This document shows positions 28,601 through 39,851 of a stretch of DNA of 64,000 bases, piece by piece. The stretch's first letter is position 1. Each line of letters begins with the position of its first letter. Origin of the DNA: Epiperipatus broadwayi. Taxonomy: Eukaryota; Onychophora; Udeonychophora; Euonychophora; Peripatidae. Location: positions 7,469,506-7,533,505 of the forward strand of contig JAQFVV010006200.1 of NCBI GenBank assembly GCA_028023455.1, written 5' to 3'. A model generated the notes under the pieces. That model was not told where the DNA came from. It did no database searches and saw only the letters and a list, made by a program, of their open reading frames with translations. Position numbers and translations under genes: made by a program.

Positions 28601-29542
28601 CATTATTATGATATTATTATCATCATCATCATTATTACCTTTATTGTGATAAATAATTTAGTTAAATGGCCATCAATATCAATAATGGTCTTCACATGCT
28701 TGTTTGGAAGCCATTAATAGGATTATACATGTCTGTTCATCAATATACGCTAATGAGCTAGCAATGTCTATAAGAATCTTTGATCTATAGTATAAACTTT
28801 GGTAATATTGGGATCTTGTAATTTTATCAATATAGATAAAATGTAAGAATGTCATTTTGTTCAATAGTCATCCAAGTCATGTGTAATAAATATGTACTGA
28901 ATGAGTTTGAACTCAAGTACACTATAAATAGATACTTATCTAGATTGAAAACAATCTAGTGGCGCTCATGGGAAAACACATGTACTTAGCTAAACTGAAT
29001 AAAGAGTAATATCATCCCTTTCCAACTTCATAATATTAGTTTTATAAAATATATTTTTTTATAAGTTGTCATGAATAGCACCCGTGTGTGCATATGACCA
29101 TGAATGGTCTTATATATTTGGAAAGAAGGATAGGAAGGATTCTTTGTTAGAAGAACCTAGTATTGGAGATAAGCATAAGGCACTCCAGGAATATCACAGT
29201 GGGTACTTTTATTCAGTTGCTATATTTAATATTATTTTTATTAGATGACAATGGCCAGTATGTTTTATTGTTCAAATGACTGCCCCAATATATAAATAAA
29301 TACCAAGAATCTTTAATGCTGATATTTTCAAGTGGCACAGTGATTCTATAATTTCTTTATCTATGCTATGATGAATTAATATAGTTACAAATTATAGTTA
29401 CAAATACATATCTTTTATATTAATTTAATAATTTCAAATATCTAAATAATACATATTTATATTAATTTATAAATAATTGTTACAAATGGCAATTGATTTA
29501 TTTAAATTGTTACATATATATATATTGAAATATATAAAATAA

Positions 29543-29569
<27 letters not shown>
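25668..29569. other. AT-rich stretch without recognisable gene
   Basis: AT-rich with an ATC/ATT-rich simple repeat near 28555-28640 and many A or T homopolymers. The 94-codon frame at 26682-26966 has less biased composition than most but no domain I recognise. TA repeats at 29540-29578 lead into the PLE-B palindrome. Confidence 0.5.
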
Positions 29570-29579
<10 letters not shown>

Positions 29580-29742
29580 CTATTCAAAACAATACAATAA
29601 TTAATACAGTAACAATATTTTAAACAAATATATACCAATTTAATAGAAGTACTTTCAACTATCTATGTAGTCGTTGTCAACTAGACTCAAATTGTATTAG
29701 AAAAAACCGTTACAAATGTAAACAAAAGCAATACGTCATACA

Positions 29743-30786
29743 TCAATTTTCCCACAATTCATTAATTTTTATATTGGCTGTCTGTCTATTTATCAACTGT
29801 TGCTTTTCACTTTTTATTAACATAGCCTCTTTAATTTTGCGTTTATTATTATTTCTTTCAATACACAGAATTTTAATTTTATTAAAATCAAAATCAAAAC
29901 CATAATTACATGTTACATTATGATCAAAAAATACTGATGGTGATACATCATCATTTCTAACATTCTCTTGTCTTGATTTTTGCACTCGTTTATATAATAA
30001 CAAATGCTCCCTTGATCTTTTCTCTAATGTACATCGAGATTCCCCAATATAAGCCTTTCCACAAAAACATAGCCATTTATATATTGCACAACTTTGATTT
30101 AAAATACCACACCTATTTTTTGAATTATTTATTAATCTATTTAAATTAGGAGTAGTATAAAATGCAACTCGACATATATTTTTATATATCTGTTTTATAA
30201 ATTTAACCTGTTCATTACAAATAAATGGTATTGATATCCAAGTATATTTTATTTTATCAATATCTATAGCATCTAAAATATTTCTATTATTATTAAACTT
30301 AGTAACAATATTATAAATTAATTTATGATCATATCCAACATTTAACAAATCCATAATAAATACATTTATGTTACTTATTTTATCAGAACTATATTTACAT
30401 AATTTATTATTCCTAAATAAAAATGATTTTAAACTGGATAATTTATGTGCAATTGGCACATTTGAATACCAAGGAATATATCCTCTTTTTTCAATATCTT
30501 TTATTACCATACAATAATCTAATTTATTTTTATTACGTGTAATTTTAATATCTAAATACTGAATTGACTTTTTTTCTTCAAAAGATTTACTCCATTTTAA
30601 ACCTTCTAAACTATTTAATTCATTGAATAATGCATTTATAATATCTAAACTTCCACAAACGAAAACATCATCGACATACCTGTAATAAATTTTAATACCT
30701 TGGCAATATATATTAGTATTAAGAATTATATCTTCATATCTTGATACCACAAAACTACATATTTGTGAAACTACAGGAAGTCCCAT
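29743..30786 (-). CDS. PLE-B RT C-terminal half plus GIY-YIG (left arm)
   Basis: Open frame of 347 codons starting MGLPVVSQICSFVVSRYEDI (RT motif B region). The frame continues upstream of this Met without its own start, as YGWPMGLP. YYRYVDDVFVCG near residue 35 is the catalytic motif C (YVDD) with both aspartates. SIQYLDIKI is the thumb region. CAIYKWLCFCGKAYIGE near residues 235-251 is a GIY-YIG core with intact YIG and following Glu, with Arg in KRSREH. The C-terminus is CIERNNNKRKIKEAMLIK. No stop or frameshift occurs, but the RT N-terminal half is missing, so it cannot be autonomous. Identical to the frame at 30853-31896. Confidence 0.85.
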   Translation of the reverse strand: MGLPVVSQICSFVVSRYEDIILNTNIYCQGIKIYYRYVDDVFVCGSLDIINALFNELNSLEGLKWSKSFEEKKSIQYLDIKITRNKNKLDYCMVIKDIEKRGYIPWYSNVPIAHKLSSLKSFLFRNNKLCKYSSDKISNINVFIMDLLNVGYDHKLIYNIVTKFNNNRNILDAIDIDKIKYTWISIPFICNEQVKFIKQIYKNICRVAFYTTPNLNRLINNSKNRCGILNQSCAIYKWLCFCGKAYIGESRCTLEKRSREHLLLYKRVQKSRQENVRNDDVSPSVFFDHNVTCNYGFDFDFNKIKILCIERNNNKRKIKEAMLIKSEKQQLINRQTANIKINELWEN

Positions 30787-30852
30787 AGGCCATCCATAAT
30801 CTATTTTATAATAATTTTCATTAAATATTATAAAATAGATTATGGATGGCCT

Positions 30853-31896
30853 ATGGGACTTCCTGTAGTTTCACAAATATGTAGTTTTGTGGTATCAAGA
30901 TATGAAGATATAATTCTTAATACTAATATATATTGCCAAGGTATTAAAATTTATTACAGGTATGTCGATGATGTTTTCGTTTGTGGAAGTTTAGATATTA
31001 TAAATGCATTATTCAATGAATTAAATAGTTTAGAAGGTTTAAAATGGAGTAAATCTTTTGAAGAAAAAAAGTCAATTCAGTATTTAGATATTAAAATTAC
31101 ACGTAATAAAAATAAATTAGATTATTGTATGGTAATAAAAGATATTGAAAAAAGAGGATATATTCCTTGGTATTCAAATGTGCCAATTGCACATAAATTA
31201 TCCAGTTTAAAATCATTTTTATTTAGGAATAATAAATTATGTAAATATAGTTCTGATAAAATAAGTAACATAAATGTATTTATTATGGATTTGTTAAATG
31301 TTGGATATGATCATAAATTAATTTATAATATTGTTACTAAGTTTAATAATAATAGAAATATTTTAGATGCTATAGATATTGATAAAATAAAATATACTTG
31401 GATATCAATACCATTTATTTGTAATGAACAGGTTAAATTTATAAAACAGATATATAAAAATATATGTCGAGTTGCATTTTATACTACTCCTAATTTAAAT
31501 AGATTAATAAATAATTCAAAAAATAGGTGTGGTATTTTAAATCAAAGTTGTGCAATATATAAATGGCTATGTTTTTGTGGAAAGGCTTATATTGGGGAAT
31601 CTCGATGTACATTAGAGAAAAGATCAAGGGAGCATTTGTTATTATATAAACGAGTGCAAAAATCAAGACAAGAGAATGTTAGAAATGATGATGTATCACC
31701 ATCAGTATTTTTTGATCATAATGTAACATGTAATTATGGTTTTGATTTTGATTTTAATAAAATTAAAATTCTGTGTATTGAAAGAAATAATAATAAACGC
31801 AAAATTAAAGAGGCTATGTTAATAAAAAGTGAAAAGCAACAGTTGATAAATAGACAGACAGCCAATATAAAAATTAATGAATTGTGGGAAAATTGA
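30853..31896 (+). CDS. PLE-B RT C-terminal half plus GIY-YIG (right arm)
   Basis: Mirror copy of 29743-30786 with the identical 347-residue product: RT motif B, YVDD, thumb and intact GIY-YIG domain. The lack of any difference between arms means very recent duplication, gene conversion within the palindrome, or a duplicated read. Downstream, the 3' flank runs into (TA)n at 32108-32164 and a hammerhead-like block at 32185-32226, all in the same orientation. Confidence 0.85.
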   Translation: MGLPVVSQICSFVVSRYEDIILNTNIYCQGIKIYYRYVDDVFVCGSLDIINALFNELNSLEGLKWSKSFEEKKSIQYLDIKITRNKNKLDYCMVIKDIEKRGYIPWYSNVPIAHKLSSLKSFLFRNNKLCKYSSDKISNINVFIMDLLNVGYDHKLIYNIVTKFNNNRNILDAIDIDKIKYTWISIPFICNEQVKFIKQIYKNICRVAFYTTPNLNRLINNSKNRCGILNQSCAIYKWLCFCGKAYIGESRCTLEKRSREHLLLYKRVQKSRQENVRNDDVSPSVFFDHNVTCNYGFDFDFNKIKILCIERNNNKRKIKEAMLIKSEKQQLINRQTANIKINELWEN

Positions 31897-32103
31897 TGTA
31901 TGACGTATTGCTTTTGTTTACATTTGTAACGGTTTTTTCTAATACAATTTGAGTCTAGTTGACAACGACTACATAGATAGTTGAAAGTACTTCTATTAAA
32001 TTGGTATATATTTGTTTAAAATATTGTTACTGTATTAATTATTGTATTGTTTTGAATAGTTATATATATTTTATTATAATTGGAATACAGACATTGATTA
32101 ATA

Positions 32104-32107
<4 letters not shown>

Positions 32108-32164
<57 letters not shown>
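32108..32164. repeat. (TA)n microsatellite in PLE-B 3' region
   Basis: Pure TA run between the PLE-B 3' flank and the hammerhead-like block. Comparable runs lie at the same place next to the PLE-C and other PLE-B copies. Confidence 0.95.
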
Positions 32165-32167
<3 letters not shown>

Positions 32168-32184
32168 TGTATCCTCTTTGTAGT

Positions 32185-32226
32185 TATCTATAATTAAGAA
32201 ACTGCTTAAAGCAGTGAAACCTTAGG
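32185..32226 (+). ncRNA. Hammerhead-like motif downstream of PLE-B (decayed)
   Basis: TTAAGAA (three changes from CUGANGA), then a perfect ACTGCT-TAA-AGCAGT hairpin as helix II, GAAA, then CC-TTA-GG. The UH cleavage site expected after GG is lost (GGGAC). It aligns with 20463-20506. A further decayed copy with the same GGGACTTATGAATA flank is on the minus strand near 34553-34610. Confidence 0.45.
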
Positions 32227-32827
32227 GACTTATGAATACTTTAATAAGAGAAATATTTGGATTATGCTCAGGTCTACTTTAATTTTTAGTTAACATAATA
32301 ATTGAGGGTGAAACTGGAATTTTTAAGCCACATTTTATATTTATATTAATTAATTTACAAATGACAAAATAACAATGAGCACAAAAGGGTTGCCATCATT
32401 TATAAAATAGGGTTTCAAAACAGCACGCTAAATGATGCTATAATAAATAATAACATGAAGATTTTAAATAATATCTTAAAAAAAACATATTTTGTAACTA
32501 AATGCATGCCATTTCGAGACATAGGCATAATTAATAATAATTAAAATAAGCAAAAGAAAAGTAAATATAACTGCAGTGATTAAGTTATATAGCAAAACAT
32601 TAAATTAATAAAGAAATTTAGCATAAGTAGGTCATTTATAGTATTCAAATATTAGATGACAAATTAGACAGAATTTACCTTAGCTAACCTGATTTTGAAG
32701 AAATAAAGATCATTTCCGATTTTACACAGAGCTCTGCAATTTTTTTACTGATACTAAAAAGGTCCTATATAGCTGGACTGAGGTACTTGAACTGAAATGA
32801 AGGTAAGTTCTTTTAGTGGATTATGGC
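32227..32827. other. AT-rich stretch without recognisable gene
   Basis: No supported feature. Confidence 0.6.
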
Positions 32828-34130
32828 ATCTTCTATTTGTTATAAGCAAGTTAGGGCAACATTGGTTGTTGCTTCTGCCTTAGGTGGATCAAACTTCGAC
32901 ATTCCATCATGGGAAAGGCAGCAAATTCTTGCATGTCTAGCAGGACATGGCAAAATTAAACAATTTTTAGCTTGGATAGTAACAGCTCCTTTCTCGCTTA
33001 AAATATAGTTTATTTATATATTTTCACCTACCAAGCCTTAACACCTTTTGGAATTTCGTTTGCCTCAGGACCAATTGACTTTTAATTAAACAAAATCATA
33101 TAATCTGATTTTCTTCTACTGATAATGTCTCTGAGGTGTTCTATTTAATTTACTTAAAAAAATAATTAAAATATATAACTTATATAATTTTGATTCCGAT
33201 TTCATTAATTAAATTCCTTTTTCAGGTGTTATAAACTTTTAAGGCCTAGCAGATAGTAATGGTATTCTGATTTAATGATAAAGTCTTTTGTTGCAAACTA
33301 ATTCAATCAGTAAACTAGATTTTACTTTTACCCCAGGTGGTCACTAATTGATTTCTTGTTTACAACAAATTTCCCATTTTTAATTATTAATCAATGACTT
33401 TTTATTTTAACTTGATATAAATAACTTTTTTTAACATATTTTTTTTCCTTACATTATTCGTTGTTTTTTGTTAAATAATTTTGATAGGTTAAAGAAAAAA
33501 CTATAGTTTCAGTTATATCTATAAACCATTAAATCAGAAAACCGTAGTTTTAAAGAAAACATTTTATACTATTTTTGGCGGGACTGAATGGTTTATAAAT
33601 ATAACTGAAAACAACTATCAAAATTATTTAACAAAAATATCAGAAAAAAATATGTTTAAAAAAAGTTATTTATATCAAAAGTTAAATAAAAAGTCATTGA
33701 TCAATAATTAAAAATGGAAATTGCCAATAAAAACAAATCGATTAACCTGAAAAAGTAAAATCTAGTTTACTAAATTAATTTACAGACTACTATCGATCTC
33801 AGAATACATTACCTATCTGCTAGGCCTTAAGACACCTTTGAAAGAAAGTGTCGAGGAATCAAATTATATAAGTTATATATTTTAATATTTTTTTAAGTAA
33901 ATAGAACACCTCAGAGATATCAGTAGAGAAAAAATCAGATTATATCTGATTTGAATGTCGGTTGATCTGAATGAAAAATAGTAGATAAATATAAATAAAC
34001 TGCAAGAAAAGGCACAGCAAAAATTGTTTAATTGCCATGTCTGCTAACCATGCAAAAATTTATGTCGAGTTACTGTTTAGAAGCAACAGCCAACAACACA
34101 TATTTGAGATATATATAACAAAAGAAACGC
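32828..34130. repeat. Foldback-type inverted repeat (about 1.3 kb)
   Basis: Arms about 32828-33533 and 33586-34130 are inverted copies with moderate divergence. Landmarks pair up: gttgcttct / agaagcaac, aaggcctagcagatag / ctatctgctaggcctt, ctctgaggtgttctattta / taaatagaacacctcagag, tcagttatatctataaacc / ggtttataaatataactga. A short unpaired centre lies around 33534-33585. No coding frame survives in both arms. It may be a foldback transposon or two opposed copies of one repeat. Confidence 0.8.
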
Positions 34131-34139
34131 GTTCATTTC

Positions 34140-34300
34140 AGTTCCGCCCCCAGCCCCTATATCAGTAAGGGATTTTTGATATCGGTCCCCCCAGCTAAGG
34201 TGAATAAATACAATAATTTTGAACTATATAATCCCCCCCCCCCCTGCCCCCCCCCCCTGGTTGCCATAACCCCCCCTCCCCCGGTTATAACCCACTTTTC
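34140..34300. repeat. C-rich tract (G4/i-motif potential)
   Basis: In a strongly AT-rich setting, 34233-34244 is C12 and 34247-34257 is C11, followed by CCCCCC and CCCCC runs to 34284, and preceded by further C runs. The minus strand is correspondingly G-rich, with at least four G runs close together, as needed for quadruplexes. Confidence 0.85.
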
Positions 34301-34606
34301 TTTTATTATTAATTATAAACACATAATGAAAGTAAGTAATGCATTTAGTTATAAAAAATATATTTTTTTAAAGAATATTATTTAAAAATCTTCATGTTAT
34401 TATTTATTATAGCATCATTTAAATGATGTAGTGTAACCCTTTTGTATTAATTTTGTCATTTATATAATATATAAATATAAATAATCCGGTCGGCCTTATT
34501 ATTATGTTACTAAAAAATTAAAGTATTTTTGGAGTGTAATCTAAGTATATTTCTAACTTATTATATTCATAAGTCCCTTAAAATATACTTATCCCCTTTA
34601 AGTTTA

Positions 34607-34611
<5 letters not shown>

Positions 34612-34691
<80 letters not shown>
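34612..34691. repeat. (TA)n microsatellite
   Basis: Pure TA run at the 3' edge of the minus-strand PLE-B fragment, in the same position as the TA tracts beside the other PLE-B copies. Confidence 0.95.
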
Positions 34692-34695
<4 letters not shown>

Positions 34696-35515
34696 TTCAA
34701 AACAATACAATAATATACAGTAACAATATTTTAAACAAATATATAATTTAATAGAGACTTTCAATATCATATAATCGATTGACAAACTAACTGTTAGAAA
34801 AAACGTTACAACAAAAACAATATAATTTTCCCACAATTAATTATATTGGCTGTCTGTGCAACTGTTGCTCACACATTAACATAGCCTCTTTAATTTTAGT
34901 TTGTGTATTTCTTTCAATACAAATTTTAATTTATCAAAACCACTAATTTTATGCTATTTTATTATATGTCCAAAAAATATGATGGTATTCTAACTTGATT
35001 CTCTTGTGATATCGATTTTTTGTTTTATAATATTTAAATGCTTCCCTTCTTTCTCTAACGAGACTATTTCCACAAAACATAATACATATATTGCAACTTT
35101 TGATTTAAAGCACCTATTTTTGGTGTTTGACAATCTATTTAAATTAGGAGTCAGTATACTGGCTCGGCTAAAAATAATTACAGAAATTACAAGCAAGATG
35201 AGTGATATTCAAGTACTTTATTTATCGAATATCTACAGCATCTAAAAAATAATTTTATTAAACTTAGTAATATATAAATAATTTATGATCATATCCAACA
35301 TTTGTAAATCCATAATAAATACATTTATGTTACTTATTTTATCAGAACTATATTTACATATTTATTATTCCTAAATAAAAATGATTTTAAACTGGATAAT
35401 TTATGTGCAATTGGCACATTTGAATACAAGGAATATATCCTCTTTTTTCAATATCTTTTATTACCATACAATAATCTAATTTATTTTTATTACGTGTAAT
35501 TTTAATATCTAAATA
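34692..35515 (-). pseudogene. PLE-B copy, riddled with small deletions, cut by gap
   Basis: Aligns along 29574-30556 of the PLE-B left arm in the same orientation. TPNLNRL and KNRC are readable, but the GIY-YIG region is disrupted. Differences from the palindrome are overwhelmingly deletions of 1-10 bases with few substitutions (for example acaataatatacag for acaataattaatacag). The copy runs straight into the N gap inside the RT. It is either a truly decayed copy or poor consensus beside a gap. Confidence 0.8.
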
Positions 35516-36015
35516 NNNNNNNNNNNNNNNNNNNNNNNNNNNNNNNNNNNNNNNNNNNNNNNNNNNNNNNNNNNNNNNNNNNNNNNNNNNNNNNNNNNNN
35601 NNNNNNNNNNNNNNNNNNNNNNNNNNNNNNNNNNNNNNNNNNNNNNNNNNNNNNNNNNNNNNNNNNNNNNNNNNNNNNNNNNNNNNNNNNNNNNNNNNNN
35701 NNNNNNNNNNNNNNNNNNNNNNNNNNNNNNNNNNNNNNNNNNNNNNNNNNNNNNNNNNNNNNNNNNNNNNNNNNNNNNNNNNNNNNNNNNNNNNNNNNNN
35801 NNNNNNNNNNNNNNNNNNNNNNNNNNNNNNNNNNNNNNNNNNNNNNNNNNNNNNNNNNNNNNNNNNNNNNNNNNNNNNNNNNNNNNNNNNNNNNNNNNNN
35901 NNNNNNNNNNNNNNNNNNNNNNNNNNNNNNNNNNNNNNNNNNNNNNNNNNNNNNNNNNNNNNNNNNNNNNNNNNNNNNNNNNNNNNNNNNNNNNNNNNNN
36001 NNNNNNNNNNNNNNN
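35516..36015. other. Assembly gap (500 N)
   Basis: Exactly 500 unknown bases, a placeholder length. It separates PLE-B sequence from the inside of the Gypsy 3' LTR. Confidence 1.
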
Positions 36016-37102
36016 ATTCATAAAATTCTTTTTGTCCATTTATTTTTACACGAATAATATTTATTTTTATTTTTCATTATATTCATTCAACTTTGCGCCA
36101 ATATCCTTTCATCAATTTTACATGCACTAAAGCAGTTTTCGTAAGTAATACGCTATACAAACTATATCAATGAACAACATTAACATTTTTGAATATTACA
36201 AAAATTTATAATTTGTTTTTAAGAATCCATCCATTTTTTATTGAAAATTCAGATTATATTTTAATAGAATCCACTGGAGGTAACTGCTGAGTTAGTGAAA
36301 CATTATTATGAGAACTTTTTTTAAAATTTTATTCTTAGATTCGCTAAAGATTTTAAAATGTTAGTTTCTTTCAAAGATATTTATTAAAAAATTTTAATAA
36401 AATTGACTAATAATTGAAGAAAGAAAGAAATTTTTAAAGAGCTTAAAATTTTACCTCTGCTCTGGAGTCAACACATTTTTGTTTTCCTCGTTTATACAAT
36501 TAATTGGCGCGATTTTTCTTGTCTGCCAAAATCTATCTTTTTATTGGTCACTCCCTACTTTGGTTTGTAAACATTTTCTAAAGTTATAAAATTGGAGTAA
36601 TAGACTTAAATATTAACCTATTATTATTTTTAAATTAATTATTATCTATTACAATTTAATTACTTTTAAAATAAATTTGAAACAATAACTAATAAAGATG
36701 TATAATCTTATTTTTTATTATAATGTGTGACAATTCCATCCAGTTCCATAATATACTATTTAAATATTTTAATTATTTGTATTAATTTAAACTGGTGCTT
36801 ATACATAAAATATTCCAGACAGTCACGTAGACATTTCCGGTGTTTAGTCTATTTTTATCTGTCTTAATAAATTTGCTACTTATATTATTTAAAATGATTA
36901 TATAAAATTTTGAAAAATAATTTAGAAAAATATAGAATTAGATGCAATCCTCACCATCACAATACTTGTTATTAAATATATTATATTACCCCTTTATTGC
37001 TTAACTATAGTTTATAATTTTAAATACTATATAATATTAATTTTAAAATTTTTTTAGTAATTGACCACTTATAACCATCATTGATCTATAGAAAAGGGCA
37101 CA
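36016..37102 (-). mobile_element. Gypsy 3' LTR, partial
   Basis: Matches 46945-48040 almost throughout. Its LTR start is at 37102 (minus strand TGTGCCCTTTTC), right after the polypurine tract. Only the first 1.09 kb of about 4.5 kb is present; the rest is lost in the gap or replaced by PLE-B sequence. Differences from the 5' LTR are concentrated in the gap-proximal half (about 36040-36600) and include many short indels, while 36600-37100 is nearly identical. Confidence 0.85.
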
Positions 37103-37120
37103 ATAACCTCCTCCGAATAA
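37103..37120 (-). promoter_or_regulatory. Polypurine tract of the Gypsy element
   Basis: Minus strand TTCGGAGGAGGTTAT directly upstream of the 3' LTR start, the expected primer site for plus-strand DNA synthesis. It is absent from the matching edge of the other LTR at 48040, which is followed by TATATA flank. Confidence 0.7.
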
Positions 37121-37299
37121 AAAATTTTAAATTAATGTCCATTTCATTCATTGATATTCAATTTCTTTATCACGTACCATGCTTGAATTTAACCTTATAT
37201 CACTAAATACAAATTATACTGCTTTTAATACAAATTCAAATATTATTCAACTATTATACACACAAAGTTTTATTTAATATCTAAAATTCTATACTTCTG

Positions 37300-38639
37300 A
37301 TGGGTATGGGATCAGCTCTTCTAGCATTGTATGTCCCTTTTCCCCCCCTAAGTGATAAATTTATCAGCATTCTCCCCTACCTTGCCACAAATTTTATAAG
37401 ATCTCCCTCTATACACGGTTCAAGGAATTTCCTAAACCGATTTCTTTGCAGGTTGCTAACAGGGGGTGTTCTAACAAGAACTAGATCATCTACTCAGAAC
37501 GGATGTGGTCTATTATGGGCCTTTTTAACTCTCTTAGTACCCATAATATGCAGCTTTACTTTAGCTTGACTTATATCATGATTTATATTTATAGGTTCTC
37601 TGGTTATGGGTATAGGTGTTTGTATCAATAATTTTTCATGCTTGCCATAGTGTAGACGGAAAGGTGTGAAACCTGTGGATTCACTACAAGTGCTGTTTAT
37701 ATAATTAACAACCTCAGGAGGTTTGTGCACCCACTGTTTATGATCATCAGCTACATAAACCCTAAATAATCTACTGAGCTCCCGCATAACACGTTCACAG
37801 GGATTAGACTGAGGATTTCTAATGGAGCTCATGACATGTCTGAGGTGTTGAGTTTGAATCCACTCCTTCCATCTACTAGATATAAAGGCAATTGCATGAT
37901 CAGTCAGAATTGTTTTTGGCTTTCCAACTAAAGGAAATTGATAATTAAGCATATTTTTAATAACATAATGAGCGCTGGTTTTAGGTACCGGATAGGCTGA
38001 AACTAACTTACTAAAAACATCATATGTTACAAGTATGAATTTTTGACGGTTGAATGGTGGTAAGGGCCCATAAAAATCAATCACCAACAATTCATTAGGA
38101 TGATCTGGAATGATGGGTTGCATGATTCCCACATAAGATTTACTGCAATGTTTGGATTTTAAACATATTTTACATGTTTTAACCTTTTTAATTACGTGTT
38201 TATACATTTTATTAAAGAAAAATATTGACTTTAAAACCTACATAATTTTTGGTGCACCATAGTGCCCATAGCTACTATGAACGTACATAATCAGTTTATC
38301 AATCATGGAGTTAGGGACAACTATCCTCCATGATTCCCCCTGTTTAGGATTTATGTTATACATAAGTAAATTTTGATAAATTTTGTATCTTTTAAAAATC
38401 ATTTTAACATGTTTATTTTTGCTATTTATATTATCATGATTATTTAAGATAGTCATGATCCTATTTAATTTAATATCCTGACTCTGAATCATAGTGAGAT
38501 TTTCATAATCATCAGCTATAGATTCATCCTTAACCAAATCCACATTACTTATAATTATGTTTTGGCTACTGGGATTTTGTGTCATTAAACAGATAAGGTG
38601 GCTAAGAATATCAGCAGGGATATTCTTGTCTCCCTTCAA
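37300..38639 (-). pseudogene. Gypsy integrase region
   Basis: Frame 38639-38238 ends with LIMYVHSSYGHYGAPK, the histidine half of the HHCC zinc finger. Frame 38207-37494 begins with KTCKICLKSKHC, the cysteine half. The DDE core follows: VIDFYGPLP (first Asp), TILTDHAIAF (second Asp), and NPCERVMREL (Glu) 35 residues after the second Asp. The last two pieces are one polyprotein segment with a stop and frame change between them near 38220. An in-frame TGA at 37491-37493 is followed by VDDLVLVRTPPVSNLQRNRF, the C-terminal GPY/F-like part. Integrase inserts the cDNA; this one is broken by at least two stops. Confidence 0.85.
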
Positions 38640-39056
38640 TATAGATTACTCTATAATTGAATTGTTGGAGATATAAGCTCCACCTAACAAGTCTCTCATT
38701 ACTGAGGTAGCTTTTATTCAAAAACTCTAGGCTTCTATGGTCGGTCAGTACAATTACACTAGAACCTAACAAAAATTGCTTAATTTCTGAAAAGCCCAGA
38801 CAACAGCTAGGGTTTCCTTTTCAGTTATAGTGTAGTTCAACTCAGCACCTCTCAGATGTCTGCTCAAGAAGTACAATACATGAGGTACCTGATCCTCATC
38901 GAGTTGAAATAACACTACACCCAGACCATAGTAACTATTATCCGTTTGCACATAAAATGTTTTATTAAAATCAGGATATATTAAAATTACGTGTTTTAAA
39001 AATTTGTTCTTAATTAAGTTAAATTCCTTATCATGATCTTGGGTCCACCTCCACAT
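38600..39056 (-). pseudogene. Gypsy RNase H region
   Basis: WRWTQDHDKEFNLIKNKF, then YVQTDNSYYGLGVVLFQ (the TDAS-type first aspartate region), ending with TEKETLAVVWAFQK. Stops interrupt the distal part. KGDKNIPADILSHL near 38600-38640 is the usual end of this domain (normally ADxLSR). RNase H removes the RNA template. It overlaps the RT frame end at 39014-39056 in another frame, showing a frameshift between RT and RNase H. Confidence 0.8.
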
Positions 39057-39851
39057 TTCAGCCCTTTTTCAACAATTTGGACAAATGTATCATGTCCTCC
39101 GCAAAGTAAATTTGATAGAAACGGGTTGTAGTAGTTGCACAACCCAAAAAAAGATTTCAATTGTTTTACAGTTTTTGGTGCGGGGAAGCGCTGAATAGCT
39201 GCAATTTTTTCTGGATGTGGTTGAATACCATGCTCATTTACTAAATGTCCCAGAAAAGTAATCTCCTTAGCGGCTATTAAACACTTCTCCAGATTAATTT
39301 TGACGTTTTTTAGAGCGCACTCATTAAAAAACATTTCCAAATGTTGTAGATGCTCTTCTAAATTTTCAGAAGCAATGACAATATCGTCTCACATACATGA
39401 TGACTCTTTTCTTTTAATTGTTTTGAAAAAATATCCTAAACATCCTGATTAAGCCAGCACCACTATTAATGAGACCAAAGGGCATCCATCTGAAAACATA
39501 CGACTGGCCCTGAAAACGAAATGCTGTGTATTGCTGATCATTCTCATGTAATGGTATTTGCCAATAACTAGCTGTTAAATCAAATGGAGAGAAAATTGAC
39601 CTCTTATGAAACTTAGTTAGGAGCTCATGTACAGGTGGAGGAATGTCACGCTCTGGCACAGTTATATTATTTAACATGTGAGCATCTAGACATACTCTAA
39701 TATGGCCATCCTTCTTCTTTACAATAACCAATGGGTTTACGTAAGGAGAAGGGCACTTTTTTATTATTTCCCACTCTAGCATCATGTCTGATTTGTACCT
39801 CATCCTTGTATTGGTAAGGAATTGGGTACATTTTCTGATGGAAAGGTTCAT
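39014..39851 (-). pseudogene. Gypsy reverse transcriptase region
   Basis: Frame 39851-39414 reads SPYVNPLVIVKKKDG, IRVCLDAHMLNNITVP, IFSPFDLTASYWQIPL (motif A) and WMPFGLINSG (motif B). The catalytic YVDD is split by one extra base: in the minus strand TATGTG-A-GACGAT at plus position 39389. After it, frame 39340-39014 gives EMFFNECALKNVKINLEKC, ITFLGHLVNEHGI and TVKQLKSFFGLCNYY, then loses frame again near 39100. The domain copies genomic RNA to cDNA; the frameshift in the active site disables it. Confidence 0.85.

Larger units (their letters stand above)
29570..32069. mobile_element. PLE-B perfect palindrome (two head-to-head copies)
   Basis: Arms 29570-30813 and 30826-32069 (1244 bp each) are reverse complements with a 12-base spacer. 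I found no difference where I compared them, and the encoded 347-residue frames are identical. Each arm is a 5'-truncated PLE starting inside the RT near motif B and running through the stop codon and about 170 bases of 3' flank to a TA tract. A single head-to-head insertion event, or an inverted-duplication artefact in assembly, would both give this. Confidence 0.9.

Noticed and set aside
35509-36039. 176-codon minus-strand frame
   Set aside because: It is almost wholly unknown bases of the gap; the few real residues are inside an LTR.
37300-37569. 89-codon plus-strand frame
   Set aside because: It lies antisense to the Gypsy integrase C-terminus and is its shadow.
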